Positions 34,673-42,220 of a stretch of DNA of 64,000 nt are shown here, piece by piece. Position numbers and translations under genes: made by a program. The stretch covers positions 40,519 to 104,518 of the forward strand of contig DFEB01000038.1 of assembly GCA_002368605.1 (NCBI GenBank), read 5' to 3'. Position 1 is the first letter of the stretch, and each line of letters begins with the position of its first letter. The notes beneath the pieces were generated by a model. It was not told where the DNA came from, did no database searches, and worked only from the letters and a program-made list of their open reading frames with translations. Origin of the DNA: Treponema sp. UBA3813. Lineage in GTDB: Bacteria > Spirochaetota > Spirochaetia > Treponematales > Treponemataceae.

Positions 34673-35767
34673 ATGTCAGATACCAACGTAGAATTAGAAA
34701 CAAATGCAGATAAAATCTTGGCTGAGGCCATGCGCATGAGCGAGAAAATTGAGGCAGACATCGCCGTCAATCCGAAAAAATACCGGGTTTTGACCGGTGA
34801 CCGACCGACTGGCCGCCTTCACATAGGGCATTATTTCGGCTCGCTCAAAAACCGTGTCCGCCTTTCGAAGCTGGGCGTTCCAACAATGATTTTGATTGCG
34901 GATTATCAGGTTTTGACCGACCATGACGCTTTCGACAAAATCAGCCAGAACACAAAAGAGCTTGTAATCGACTATCTTGCGGCCGGAATCGAGCCGGGGG
35001 AAAATGTTTGCATTTATCCTCACAGCCATGTTCCTGAGGCCAACCAGCTTATGGTTCCATTCCTCACGCTGGTGACCAAGAGCGACCTTGACCGTAATCC
35101 TACCGTAAAGGACGAGATGGCCAAGTCTTCGATTCCCTTGAATGCGGGAATGTACACTTACCCGGTCCATCAGGCCGTTGACATTCTTTTCTGCAAGGGA
35201 AATGTTGTTCCCGTTGGAAAAGACCAGCTTCCTCACCTTGAGATTGCCCGCCAGATTGCCAGAAGGTTCAACAACAAGTTCTGCAAGGGAGGCGAGCCGA
35301 TTTTCCCTGAGCCTCACGCCCTTCTTTCAAAAACACCGATGATTATGGGACTGGACGGAAGCGCAAAGATGTCAAAATCCCTGGGAAACACGATTATGCT
35401 CTCTGCCACCGAGGACGAGACGGCAAAGGCTATCAAAAAGGCAAAGACCGACCAGGACAGGCATATTACCTACGACCCGGTAAAGCGGCCTGAAGTCGCG
35501 AATCTTTTGCGGATTATTTCCCTCTGCACCGACGAGACCCCGGAGGCTATCGCCGAGAGAATTGGGGATGGCGGCGGCGGAATGCTCAAAAATACCCTCA
35601 CGGAAGCCTTGAACGAGCATTTGAGGCCATTGCGCGCAAAACGAGCCGAGCTTGAAAAGCAGCCGGAGCTTATCAGGAAAGTGCTTAACGAGGGCGTTGA
35701 GAAGGCGAGGGCAATCGCCGAGAAGACCCTGCTTGAAGTGCGCCATGTGATGAACATGGAGATATAG
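34673..35767 (+). CDS. trpS: tryptophanyl-tRNA synthetase
   Basis: 364 residues from the ATG at 34673, with AAGAGGAA upstream; the earlier in-frame ATG at 34652 lies inside the promoter region. The class I motifs are RLHIGHYFGSLKNR (HIGH) and AKMSKSLGNT (KMSKS). An N-terminal 35-residue acidic helix precedes the catalytic domain, common in this subfamily. It charges tRNA-Trp. No T-box or attenuator is visible upstream; the leader is too short for one. Confidence 0.95.
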   Translation: MSDTNVELETNADKILAEAMRMSEKIEADIAVNPKKYRVLTGDRPTGRLHIGHYFGSLKNRVRLSKLGVPTMILIADYQVLTDHDAFDKISQNTKELVIDYLAAGIEPGENVCIYPHSHVPEANQLMVPFLTLVTKSDLDRNPTVKDEMAKSSIPLNAGMYTYPVHQAVDILFCKGNVVPVGKDQLPHLEIARQIARRFNNKFCKGGEPIFPEPHALLSKTPMIMGLDGSAKMSKSLGNTIMLSATEDETAKAIKKAKTDQDRHITYDPVKRPEVANLLRIISLCTDETPEAIAERIGDGGGGMLKNTLTEALNEHLRPLRAKRAELEKQPELIRKVLNEGVEKARAIAEKTLLEVRHVMNMEI

Positions 35768-35798
35768 AATTAGAAATTAGGAATGGGCAGTTAGGAAT

Positions 35799-35878
35799 CG
35801 GAAGGGGGAAGTGAGTTTTGCTGACCTCGATGAAAATCGAAAGCAAAACTCATTAGCGAAGCGATTCTCCCCCTCCCG
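35799..35878. repeat. nested-hairpin element downstream of trpS
   Basis: The outer arms CGGAAGGGGGAA (35799-35810) and TTCTCCCCCTCCCG (35865-35878) enclose TGAGTTTTGCT (35812-35822) and AGCAAAACTCA (35842-35852), with TCGATGAAAATCGA at the tip. Just upstream (35769-35798) lies a TTAGGAA-type short direct repeat. It may serve as the terminator of trpS. Confidence 0.65.
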
Positions 35879-35909
35879 ATGTCTCAAGTAGCAATTTTTT
35901 GGGACTTTT

Positions 35910-36281
35910 TTATTTCTGGAATTTGATTGTCGTTTCGTAATCAGTGTCGGTCCAGTCCGGGTTTACGGTCATCTTCAAGTCAGTTCCAAGAGAGAGTGGC
36001 TTGTTGAATCTGTATGAGCGGTGGGTCTCTGCACAGTCGAATGTGATTGTGGCTCCGCTTGCTCCGCCAGAAAGTTTGAAATTCTGGGTATTAGAGTCTG
36101 TGAAAGTGAAGTATGTTTCGCCTGTCACTGAATCAGAGAGAACGATTTTTCCGTCTGCGGCGAAATTCCAGTTTGCGTTGTACTTGGAATCCTGCCATGT
36201 TCCGTTGATTTCTCCCAGATCAAGGGCAAATGCCGCGCTTCCGATCGCGGCTATGGCTGCCAAAGTCAAAAGTTTTTTCAT
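35910..36281 (-). CDS. small exported protein, lipocalin-like
   Basis: 123 residues from the ATG at 36281; the GTG at 36290 is less likely, because GAGG lies 8 nt before the ATG. The signal peptide MKKLLTLAAIAAIGSAAFAL is followed by a beta-rich body starting GEINGTWQDSKYNANWNF, which resembles lipocalin-like stress proteins, where GTW marks the first strand. The binding partner is unknown. It is transcribed alone, divergent from yicC. Confidence 0.6.
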   Translation of the reverse strand: MKKLLTLAAIAAIGSAAFALDLGEINGTWQDSKYNANWNFAADGKIVLSDSVTGETYFTFTDSNTQNFKLSGGASGATITFDCAETHRSYRFNKPLSLGTDLKMTVNPDWTDTDYETTIKFQK

Positions 36282-36382
36282 AAAAAACACCTCGATGAAT
36301 AAAATTTAGAATGAAATTGTTGAATCATTCTTAAGAAATAGTTTAACTCAAAAAATTACTTTTATCTATTCTTTTTTTATGC

Positions 36383-36388
36383 TAGACT
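36383..36388 (+). promoter_or_regulatory. -10 element 6 nt before yicC start
   Basis: TAGACT (36383-36388), ATG at 36395, and no Shine-Dalgarno between (GAAAAA). The -35 is poor. Confidence 0.4.
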
Positions 36389-36394
36389 GAAAAA

Positions 36395-37264
36395 ATGAAC
36401 AGCATGACAGGCTACGGGTTCAAGGAATCCGTCGTAGAAAACACACAAATCAGCGTCGAAATCAAGAGCGTCAACAACCGCTTTCTTGATTTGAACATAA
36501 ATCTTCCTTACTTTCTAAATCCACTTGAAGCAAGGGTGCGGAAGCTGGTTTCAGAGAAAATCGTCCGCGGCAAGGTGGATGTGACAATCCGCGTCAAGGA
36601 TATGGCCTCAACCGCAAAGGTGACCGCAGACCCTCAGGCGGCGAAAATGTACGCCGAGGCCATCGGTCAGATTGCCCTTGCCCTTGGACGAAGGCCTGAG
36701 GATGTCCCCCTTTCGCTTATCGTAGGTCAGGAAGGGGTTCTCAACATCACCCACGACTACGATGCCGACACTTACTGGTCAAAAATCGAGGGCGTTTTTA
36801 ATGAGGTCTTCGAGAACTTTATAAACGACCGCAAGCGGGAAGGCGAGAACCTTAAAAAAGACCTGCTTTCAAAACTCGATACCCTTGATTCCTGCGCCGC
36901 TTTCTTTAAGGAGTGGCAGCCCAAAATGGAAGAGAAGTTCCGGGAGCAGATTACAACGAGATTCAAGGAGCTTCTGGGCGACAGCGTGGACGAAAACCGC
37001 ATAATGACGGAAGTGGCGGCCATGATGGTAAAGTACACTATCAATGAGGAAATCATCCGCCTTCACAGCCATCTTGCCGCATTGCGCAAGGAGTTCAGCG
37101 ATAATCCTGTTCCAGGCAAGCGGATTGACTTCATCTGTCAGGAAGCAAACAGGGAAATCAACACAATCGGAAGCAAGAATCAGTTCACGGAAGTGGGAGC
37201 CATGGTGGTAAACGCAAAAGATGCCCTGGAAAACATCCGCGAGCAGAGCAAAAATGTGGAATAG
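36395..37264 (+). CDS. yicC: YicC-family endoribonuclease
   Basis: 289 residues. The N-terminus reads MNSMTGYGF with SVEIKSVNNRFLDLN, and the C-terminus GKRIDFICQEANREINTIGSK, the two blocks defining YicC. Members act as endoribonucleases in RNA turnover. The spacing before the CMP-kinase-like gene is 12 nt, and the two are probably an operon. It is often found upstream of nucleotide kinases (gmk or cmk), which fits here. Confidence 0.93.
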   Translation: MNSMTGYGFKESVVENTQISVEIKSVNNRFLDLNINLPYFLNPLEARVRKLVSEKIVRGKVDVTIRVKDMASTAKVTADPQAAKMYAEAIGQIALALGRRPEDVPLSLIVGQEGVLNITHDYDADTYWSKIEGVFNEVFENFINDRKREGENLKKDLLSKLDTLDSCAAFFKEWQPKMEEKFREQITTRFKELLGDSVDENRIMTEVAAMMVKYTINEEIIRLHSHLAALRKEFSDNPVPGKRIDFICQEANREINTIGSKNQFTEVGAMVVNAKDALENIREQSKNVE

Positions 37265-37276
37265 AGAGGAGAAATT

Positions 37277-37834
37277 ATGTCTGAATACAATTTGAAAAAA
37301 GAGCTTAGGGTGGCTATTTCTGGTAAATCGGGCTGCGGAAACACAACTGTTTCTACAATGCTTGCAGAAAAGCTCGGAATCAAGCTTATAAATTACACTT
37401 TCCGCCAGCTTGCGGCAGAAAAGGGGCTTACTCTTGCTCAGGTAATTGAAAACGCAAAGAATGATGACAGCTATGATGTCGCCGTTGATACACATCAGGT
37501 TGCCCTTGCTCAGGCCGAGCCTTGCGTTTTGGGCAGCCGGCTTGCAATCTGGATGCTAAAAGAAGCTGATGTGAAGGTTTATCTCATCGCAAGCGACGAC
37601 ACCCGCGCAAAACGAATCCTCAACCGTGAGGGCGGGGACTTGCAGCAAATCAAGAACTTCACGGCGATGCGTGACCGTGAGGACAGCGCGCGCTACATGA
37701 AACTTTACAAAATCGACAACAATGAGTACGAATTCGCCGACCTTAAAATCGACACGGCCACCCGTACTCCGGAAGTGATTGTGGAGATGATTCTTGATTA
37801 TCTTGAAAAGAAGGGCTTTGTCGAAAAAAAATAG
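37277..37834 (+). CDS. cytidylate-kinase-like protein with Asn in place of the P-loop lysine
   Basis: 185 residues, short type. The N-terminal loop is AISGKSGCGNTTVSTMLAEKLG (residues 13-34): the Walker A order G-x4-G is present, but N replaces K before TT. Lid motif DDTRAKRILNREG follows, with RDREDSARYMKLYKID after it. The layout suits CMP/dCMP kinase of the short archaeal-like class. The N-for-K change could lower ATP binding, though I recall GCGN in other spirochaetal sequences, so it may be a subfamily trait. GAGAGGAG precedes the ATG. Confidence 0.75.
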   Translation: MSEYNLKKELRVAISGKSGCGNTTVSTMLAEKLGIKLINYTFRQLAAEKGLTLAQVIENAKNDDSYDVAVDTHQVALAQAEPCVLGSRLAIWMLKEADVKVYLIASDDTRAKRILNREGGDLQQIKNFTAMRDREDSARYMKLYKIDNNEYEFADLKIDTATRTPEVIVEMILDYLEKKGFVEKK

Positions 37835-37860
37835 GCTTTTCTTAATTAATAAAACGAAAA

Positions 37861-37913
37861 ATTCCGCTGTGAGCGATTTTTTTTACTTTCGCTTATCAGG
37901 CGGGATTTTTTTT
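37861..37913 (+). terminator. intrinsic terminator after the kinase gene
   Basis: ATTCCGC...AGCGA pairs with TCGCT...GGCGGGAT around a T-rich loop, followed by eight T. Confidence 0.6.
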
Positions 37914-37988
37914 GCTCTAAGAGTAACGATTTATATTGGTCACATTTTGGTAACACAAGTGGTAACAGAAGAAAAATTTGATTTAAAA

Positions 37989-38032
37989 TAAAAAAAATCC
38001 TTGCGGAATATTTTATTATTCTGCAAGGATTT
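37989..38032 (-). terminator. intrinsic terminator of the tRNA-Phe/tRNA-Gly unit
   Basis: On the minus strand AAATCCTTGC pairs with GCAAGGATTT (38023-38032 with 37995-38004), then nine T. Confidence 0.85.
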
Positions 38033-38033
38033 A

Positions 38034-38106
38034 AGCGGCAGAAGGGAGTCGAACCCTCGTCATCAGCTTGGAAGGCTGAGATAATGAGCCGTTATATGAC
38101 TGCCGC
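38034..38106 (-). tRNA. tRNA-Gly (UCC)
   Basis: 73 nt. Acceptor GCGGCAG/CTGCCGC, anticodon stem TCAGC/GCTGA with loop CTTCCAA (anticodon TCC), T stem GAGGG/CCCTT. The D stem is weak (three pairs). Discriminator T; CCA is not encoded. Confidence 0.95.
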
Positions 38107-38111
38107 AAGAA

Positions 38112-38184
38112 TGCCAGCGATTGGAATCGGACCAACGACAGGCAGATTTTCAGTCTGCTGCTCTACCAACTGAGCTACACCGGC
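38112..38184 (-). tRNA. tRNA-Phe (GAA)
   Basis: 73 nt. Acceptor GCCGGTG/CGCTGGC with two G-U pairs, anticodon stem GCAGA/TCTGC with loop CTGAAAA (anticodon GAA), T stem GTTGG/CCAAT. Discriminator A; CCA is not encoded. It is transcribed with tRNA-Gly from one promoter, separated by 5 nt. Confidence 0.95.
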
Positions 38185-38206
38185 ATGTTGTCGTGTGACG
38201 GTACTT

Positions 38207-38235
38207 AATATATATCATTGGAGAAAAAATGTCAA
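38207..38235 (-). promoter_or_regulatory. promoter of the tRNA-Phe/tRNA-Gly unit
   Basis: On the minus strand TTGACA (38230-38235), 17 nt, TATATT (38207-38212). It is the strongest consensus match in the window. Confidence 0.88.
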
Positions 38236-38252
38236 CAGCCTAAATCGAAAAG

Positions 38253-39659
38253 TTATGATTTTTTTGCAATATTTTTTGCTACGGTGAGCAATTTTTCTTT
38301 TTCGTTCATTTGCGGATCATCAAGCACACACTGGAAAAGCTCGTTTAGAATCGCTCCCAGGCCTTTTCCGGGCTGGATTCCCGCCTGAATCAAGTCCTTT
38401 CCGTTTACGGCTAAATCTTTGAGGGAGAGGGCGTTTTCCTGAGACTGGATTTCTTCGACCCGCTTCTGCAGAATTACCAGTTTTTTTACTCCGTCGCTTC
38501 CTGGCTCTGGCTTCCTGCGGTATTTTCCGTACATGTCAGCAAGGCGCAAGTCGAACAAGTCATTTAAATATTCAGGCTGAACTTTTACGATGAAACGGCG
38601 GATTGCCGCGTCTGACCAGCTTTCCTCAAAATGGAACATGTGGTTTTCCACAAGATGCTCAACCGAGTCGATGACGGCATTGGGAAATTTGAGGCGGGTG
38701 AGGATAGGGCGCACGAGCTGTGCTGAGTAGAGTTCGTGGCGGTAAAAGTGAATGATGTCAACAAAAGTTCCTGACCCGGCCGGATATTCCACTTTTTCAA
38801 TGCTTTTTGCCTGGACTTTTCCTACATCGTGAAAAAGGGCTGAGAGACGCACGGTGAGATTTTCCCTTGGCGCGCCGTCACAAGCGTAGAGATTGTGGTC
38901 AAGTACGTCAAAAACATGATAGCTTCGTATATCGGCCTGAGAGCAGTTCCTGCATTCGGTAAGCTCCGGGATGAAGATTTTTAAAATTCCTGTCTCTTCC
39001 ATGCGGCGCAGGGCGAGGGACGGCTCTTCTGAATGAAGGATTTTCTCGAATTCGTCCCGGAAACGCTCCATGGAGATTGACTTTATCTTTTCCTGAATTT
39101 GATTCTCTTTGATTGCCTCGTAGGTCGCTTCTTCGATTTTGAAATTTAACTGACTTGAAAAGCGCAAGGCCCGGATTGGGCGGAGTCCGTCTTCTAAAAA
39201 ACGCTCCTCTGGCTTTCCGACTGTTCTTATGATTTTTGCCTTTATGTCTTTTTGCCCGTCAAAGGGGTCTATGATTCTGCCGTCTTTTAGGGATGCGGCG
39301 ATTGCGTTCATCGTAAAATCCCGGCGGGAAAGGTCGTCTTCTAAGGTGGCGTTAAAACTCACGCTGTCCGGGTGTCTGCCGTCGGAGTAGCCTGACTCGC
39401 TCCTGAAAGTTGTGGCCTCGATTTCCTTTCCCATGAAATGAATTGTGACCGTTCCGTGGGCGATTCCTGTGGGTATGACGCGGTGAAAAATACGAATCAT
39501 GTCTTCGGGCTTCGCGTTGGTGGTGATGTCCCAGTCGCTGGCTGGCTTACCTAAAAGCACATCCCTGACGGCTCCGCCGACCAGATAGGCCTCAAATCCC
39601 TTTTCTTCAAAAATTTCGTTTACTTTTTTTAGTATTTCAGGAATCGGAATGGATTTCAT
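38253..39659 (-). CDS. cca: CCA-adding enzyme (tRNA nucleotidyltransferase) with HD domain
   Basis: 468 residues from the ATG at 39659. The nucleotidyltransferase motifs are LVGGAVRDVLLG and SDWDITTN (DxD), then RRDFTMNAIA and FLEDGLRPIRALRFS. A C-terminal HD-type part includes LFHDVGKVQ. It adds or repairs CCA on tRNA 3' ends, needed here because none of the six tRNAs in the window encodes CCA. An ATG at 39668 is in frame, but it overlaps the -10 element; TATAAT ends 7 nt before the chosen ATG and no ribosome site exists, so the mRNA should be leaderless. Confidence 0.95.
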   Translation of the reverse strand: MKSIPIPEILKKVNEIFEEKGFEAYLVGGAVRDVLLGKPASDWDITTNAKPEDMIRIFHRVIPTGIAHGTVTIHFMGKEIEATTFRSESGYSDGRHPDSVSFNATLEDDLSRRDFTMNAIAASLKDGRIIDPFDGQKDIKAKIIRTVGKPEERFLEDGLRPIRALRFSSQLNFKIEEATYEAIKENQIQEKIKSISMERFRDEFEKILHSEEPSLALRRMEETGILKIFIPELTECRNCSQADIRSYHVFDVLDHNLYACDGAPRENLTVRLSALFHDVGKVQAKSIEKVEYPAGSGTFVDIIHFYRHELYSAQLVRPILTRLKFPNAVIDSVEHLVENHMFHFEESWSDAAIRRFIVKVQPEYLNDLFDLRLADMYGKYRRKPEPGSDGVKKLVILQKRVEEIQSQENALSLKDLAVNGKDLIQAGIQPGKGLGAILNELFQCVLDDPQMNEKEKLLTVAKNIAKKS

Positions 39660-39666
39660 GTGGCGC

Positions 39667-39675
39667 ATTATATCA
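39667..39675 (-). promoter_or_regulatory. extended -10 of cca built on the upstream stop codon
   Basis: On the minus strand TGATATAAT (39667-39675): the TGA is the stop codon of the membrane-protein gene and also the extended -10 TGn. Seven bases then separate TATAAT from the cca ATG. Confidence 0.6.
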
Positions 39676-40167
39676 GAAATCGATTCCTTCTGAAAGTAAA
39701 TTTATCGTTAGGGAGAGGATTGAAATTGCAAGGCTTAGGAGAAAAATAAGTGTGTAGCAGATGAGATGGATGATTAGCCTGATTTTTTTGCTTTTGATGG
39801 TGTAAAAAACGCACTCTGTGACAGCGGCGAGACTGAAAAAAACAAGAGCTATGGCGTTTAAGGCGATGATTTTTAAAATCATGTTCAGATTTGAATCCAG
39901 AAATGTTTGCTTGTTCCCGGTAACGAAAAAAATAATCGTTGCGATAAGTGTGAGTGATAGGAAAACAGTGGCTCGTCGTGTGAGACGAAGTAACGGGGGC
40001 AGTCTCCGTGATTTTTTGTGTTGGAAGGTGCCCGGTTCCTTTTGGGCTCTAGGTTTTGTGCTTTCAGGGGCTTTATCATCAGCTTCTGGAATGGATTCAA
40101 GTTCTTCGAGATCTTCGGGTTGTTCGAGATTTATGTTTTCTTTTTCTTGTGGATTCTCTTCTCTCAT
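39673..40167 (-). CDS. membrane protein of unknown function
   Basis: 164 residues from the ATG at 40167; longer in-frame starts exist, but the upstream part would run into the aroH promoter region. The first 60 residues are acidic and proline-rich, then KKSRRLPPLLRLTRR (basic, at the membrane face) leads to three hydrophobic helices (about 73-92, 99-121, 132-158). No family is recognised. The basic/acidic layout suggests the N-terminus is cytoplasmic. The stop is 13 nt before the cca start. Confidence 0.55.
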   Translation of the reverse strand: MREENPQEKENINLEQPEDLEELESIPEADDKAPESTKPRAQKEPGTFQHKKSRRLPPLLRLTRRATVFLSLTLIATIIFFVTGNKQTFLDSNLNMILKIIALNAIALVFFSLAAVTECVFYTIKSKKIRLIIHLICYTLIFLLSLAISILSLTINLLSEGIDF

Positions 40168-40253
40168 GTTTCTTGAATCGTCCGTGCCAAAAATATATAC
40201 TTCTTGATATTCTAACAGAAAAATCACTCGTGCAAAAGAGATAGGAGTAGGAA

Positions 40254-40631
40254 ATGTCACAAAGACTTTTTGCGATTCGCGGTGCAACTGGCGCTGAAAA
40301 TAATGCGGAATCAATCCGGGGTAGTGTCTGCGAAATGTGCCTCAGGCTTTTTAGGGAAAATAATCTTTCCGCAAAGGATTTTGTTTCAATTCAGTTTACG
40401 GTGACTGAAGACCTTGATGCGCTCAATCCTGCGGCGGCACTTCGCAAAGGGCAGAGTGACTTTGATGTTTCTTCAATTCCTCTTTTTTGTTCTCAAGAGC
40501 CGAAAATTAAGGCATCTCCTGAAAAGATGATTCGCGTTATGATTACGGTTTACATGGACGAAAATGCCATTCCTGTTCCGGTTTATATAAATGGAGGGGA
40601 GAGGCTTAGACCTGATTTTGCAAAAAAATAA
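40254..40631 (+). CDS. aroH: chorismate mutase, AroH class
   Basis: 125 residues, the right length for the monofunctional AroH trimer. It starts MSQRLFAIRGATGAENN, with the active-site Arg in AIRGAT. A second site residue is in FTVTEDLDALNPA, and the late Arg in MIRVMITVYMD. It converts chorismate to prephenate. It has an AGGAG ribosome site. No other aromatic genes are nearby. Confidence 0.92.
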   Translation: MSQRLFAIRGATGAENNAESIRGSVCEMCLRLFRENNLSAKDFVSIQFTVTEDLDALNPAAALRKGQSDFDVSSIPLFCSQEPKIKASPEKMIRVMITVYMDENAIPVPVYINGGERLRPDFAKK

Positions 40632-40660
40632 AAAAAATCAAAAAAAATATATTTTATGTA

Positions 40661-40689
40661 TTGACAATTTTTATCGTTCTAGATAATAT
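40661..40689 (+). promoter_or_regulatory. promoter of tRNA-Thr/tRNA-Tyr
   Basis: TTGACA (40661-40666), 17 nt, TAATAT (40684-40689), 35 nt before tRNA-Thr. Confidence 0.8.
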
Positions 40690-40724
40690 TACACACATTC
40701 CGAAACACTTCTGTTAGGAAGTTT

Positions 40725-40797
40725 GCTGCTTTAGCTCAGTTGGTAGAGCACGTGATTTGTAATCTCGGGGTCGTGGGTCCAAGTCCTACAAGCAGCT
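40725..40797 (+). tRNA. tRNA-Thr (UGU)
   Basis: 73 nt. Acceptor GCTGCTT/AAGCAGC, D arm GCTC/GAGC, loop TTTGTAA (anticodon TGT), T stem GTGGG/CCTAC. The anticodon stem CGTGA/TCTCG has a U-U mismatch at 29-41. Discriminator T; CCA is not encoded. Confidence 0.93.
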
Positions 40798-40804
40798 TAA
40801 TTTC

Positions 40805-40886
40805 GGGGAGTTCGCATAGCGGCAATTGCGGCGGACTGTAAATCCGCTCCCTTTCGGGTTCGGGGGTCCGAGTCCCTCACTCCCCA
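40805..40886 (+). tRNA. tRNA-Tyr (GUA)
   Basis: 82 nt, class II with a long variable arm (CTCCCTTTCGGG-type stem). Acceptor GGGGAGT/ACTCCCC, anticodon stem GCGGA/TCCGC with loop CTGTAAA (anticodon GTA). Discriminator A; CCA is not encoded. It is 7 nt after tRNA-Thr. Confidence 0.95.
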
Positions 40887-40897
40887 ACAGCAAAAAA

Positions 40898-40927
40898 AAC
40901 GGTCTTAGCTTCCTAAGGCCGTTTTTT
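40898..40927 (+). terminator. intrinsic terminator after tRNA-Tyr
   Basis: AACGGTCTTAG (40898-40908) pairs with CTAAGGCCGTT (40913-40923), then a T run. Confidence 0.85.
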
Positions 40928-40993
40928 ATTTTTAAAATATTTGCTTGAAAATGGGCTGTTTTTCTTGAAATGCTTGCAGTCGGGTGAATTATT

Positions 40994-41023
40994 TTGACAA
41001 AAACAGCATAAAAGGGTTATACT
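40994..41023 (+). promoter_or_regulatory. promoter of the MBL-mltG-dnaG-rpoD run
   Basis: TTGACA (40994-40999), 18 nt, TATACT (41018-41023). It is the first promoter seen upstream of rpoD. Confidence 0.7.
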
Positions 41024-41084
41024 GTAACAGATTTTTCTCGTCGGTTATTAAAATTTTGCTGACAGAACGGGTGGAGCCACATCA

Positions 41085-42023
41085 GTGAATATAGATTTTT
41101 GGGGAGTGCGTGGATCAATTCCGACTCCGTTATCATCGCAACAGGTTCGCACAAAGCTTATCGCGGCTCTTCAGCGTATAAAGCCTGAGGATATACAATC
41201 CGATGCCGCAAAAGAAAGTTTTGTCAAGTCTTTGCCATGGTGGATTTCGGGAACTGTCGGTGGAAACACTCCATGTGTAGAGCTTACCCTTAGTAATGGC
41301 GAAAAAATTGTTTTTGATGCTGGTTCTGGTATGCGGGTTATGGGTAAGTTTTCTGAGCCCCCGGCTGATAAGCATTATCATCTTTTCATGTCACATTTTC
41401 ACTGGGATCATATACAAGGTCTTCCGTTTTTTGATTCAATATACAATCCTAATATAGTTATTGAGGTTTATTCGCCATTTCCTAAAATGAAAGATTACTT
41501 AAAAAGTCAAATGGTGGCTCCTTTTTATCCTGTTGATTTCTCGGCTGTCGAAAAGCATTTCGTTTTTCACCATATTGTTCCGGGGCAATTTATAAAAATC
41601 GGTGATGCGTTGGTTTCTTGTACGAAAATGTCTCATCCTGGGGATTCTTACAGTTATGCTGTTATTGAGGGTGGCAAAAAATTTGTTTATGCGACAGATG
41701 TTGAGCTCGGTACTAAGGATTTTGTTTCTGGTGAAGAGCGAGGTTCCGTCTTTGAGGGCGCGGATATCATGCTCATAGATTCTCAGTATACTGTGGAAGA
41801 GGCTCTTCGTAAGGCGAATTGGGGGCATTCTGCTTTTTGCTATGCAATTGATTTTGCGGTGGCATGGAAAATTAAAAAAATGTACATGTTTCATCATGAG
41901 CCAACCTATGATGACCGCAAACTTAATACTATTCTTGAATCTGCCCGATGGTATGCTAATTATATTTCAGATGAATCCTTGGAAATCGATATAGCCCGCG
42001 AGGGTTTTGGACTTACATTATGA
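41085..42023 (+). CDS. metallo-beta-lactamase-fold hydrolase
   Basis: 312 residues starting at GTG, with GGTGGAG about 13 nt upstream. The zinc motif SHFHWDHIQGLPFF (HxHxDH) is complete, with later His in KMSHPGDSYSY, Asp in YATDVEL and His in MFHHEPTYDD. The VRGSIPTP start and GGNTPCVEL fit the group related to PhnP and cyclic-nucleotide phosphodiesterases, as does the FDAGSGMR motif. The substrate is unknown. The ATGA overlap places it in the mltG-dnaG-rpoD operon. Confidence 0.85.
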   Translation: MNIDFWGVRGSIPTPLSSQQVRTKLIAALQRIKPEDIQSDAAKESFVKSLPWWISGTVGGNTPCVELTLSNGEKIVFDAGSGMRVMGKFSEPPADKHYHLFMSHFHWDHIQGLPFFDSIYNPNIVIEVYSPFPKMKDYLKSQMVAPFYPVDFSAVEKHFVFHHIVPGQFIKIGDALVSCTKMSHPGDSYSYAVIEGGKKFVYATDVELGTKDFVSGEERGSVFEGADIMLIDSQYTVEEALRKANWGHSAFCYAIDFAVAWKIKKMYMFHHEPTYDDRKLNTILESARWYANYISDESLEIDIAREGFGLTL

Positions 42024-42220
42024 CGAATGATTCTTTTTCAGAAAAAACTTCTCTTTCGCTTGATTATCATTTCAACGAAAGTGAGATAAAAATTCTTGCC
42101 CGCCTGCTTCGTAATAATCAGGAGCAAATTCCAGATGCACTTCTTGATTTTTCGATGAAGATTGAGCGTGCGATTTACAATTCCATGTCTATAGACGAGG
42201 CTGAAGCATTCTACTCATGA
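42020..42220 (+). CDS. small protein of unknown function, 66 aa
   Basis: 66 residues, mostly helical and acidic (FNESEIKILARLLRNNQEQI, then SIDEAEAFYS). It is joined by ATGA overlaps on both sides, which supports that it is real. No family is recognised; it may be a small adaptor conserved in treponemes at this position (inference). Confidence 0.7.
   Translation: MTNDSFSEKTSLSLDYHFNESEIKILARLLRNNQEQIPDALLDFSMKIERAIYNSMSIDEAEAFYS

Noticed and set aside
34694-35317. 207-codon open frame antisense to trpS
   Set aside because: It mirrors the conserved trpS reading frame, so it is a shadow of that gene's codon pattern.
37316-37345. Sequencing error as cause of the GCGN loop
   Set aside because: The frame is open across the gene and the codon is an ordinary AAC; I recall the same motif in other spirochaetes, so it is more likely real.
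37940-37975. GGTAACA repeats next to tRNA-Gly, considered as an integration-site remnant
   Set aside because: The repeats are too short, the tRNA 3' end is not duplicated, and no integrase or phage gene is nearby.
40168-40195. sigma-54-like TTGGCACGG on the minus strand before the membrane-protein gene at 39673-40167
   Set aside because: The -24 half is good, but the -12 half reads ATTC without the required GC, so it is not a convincing sigma-54 promoter.
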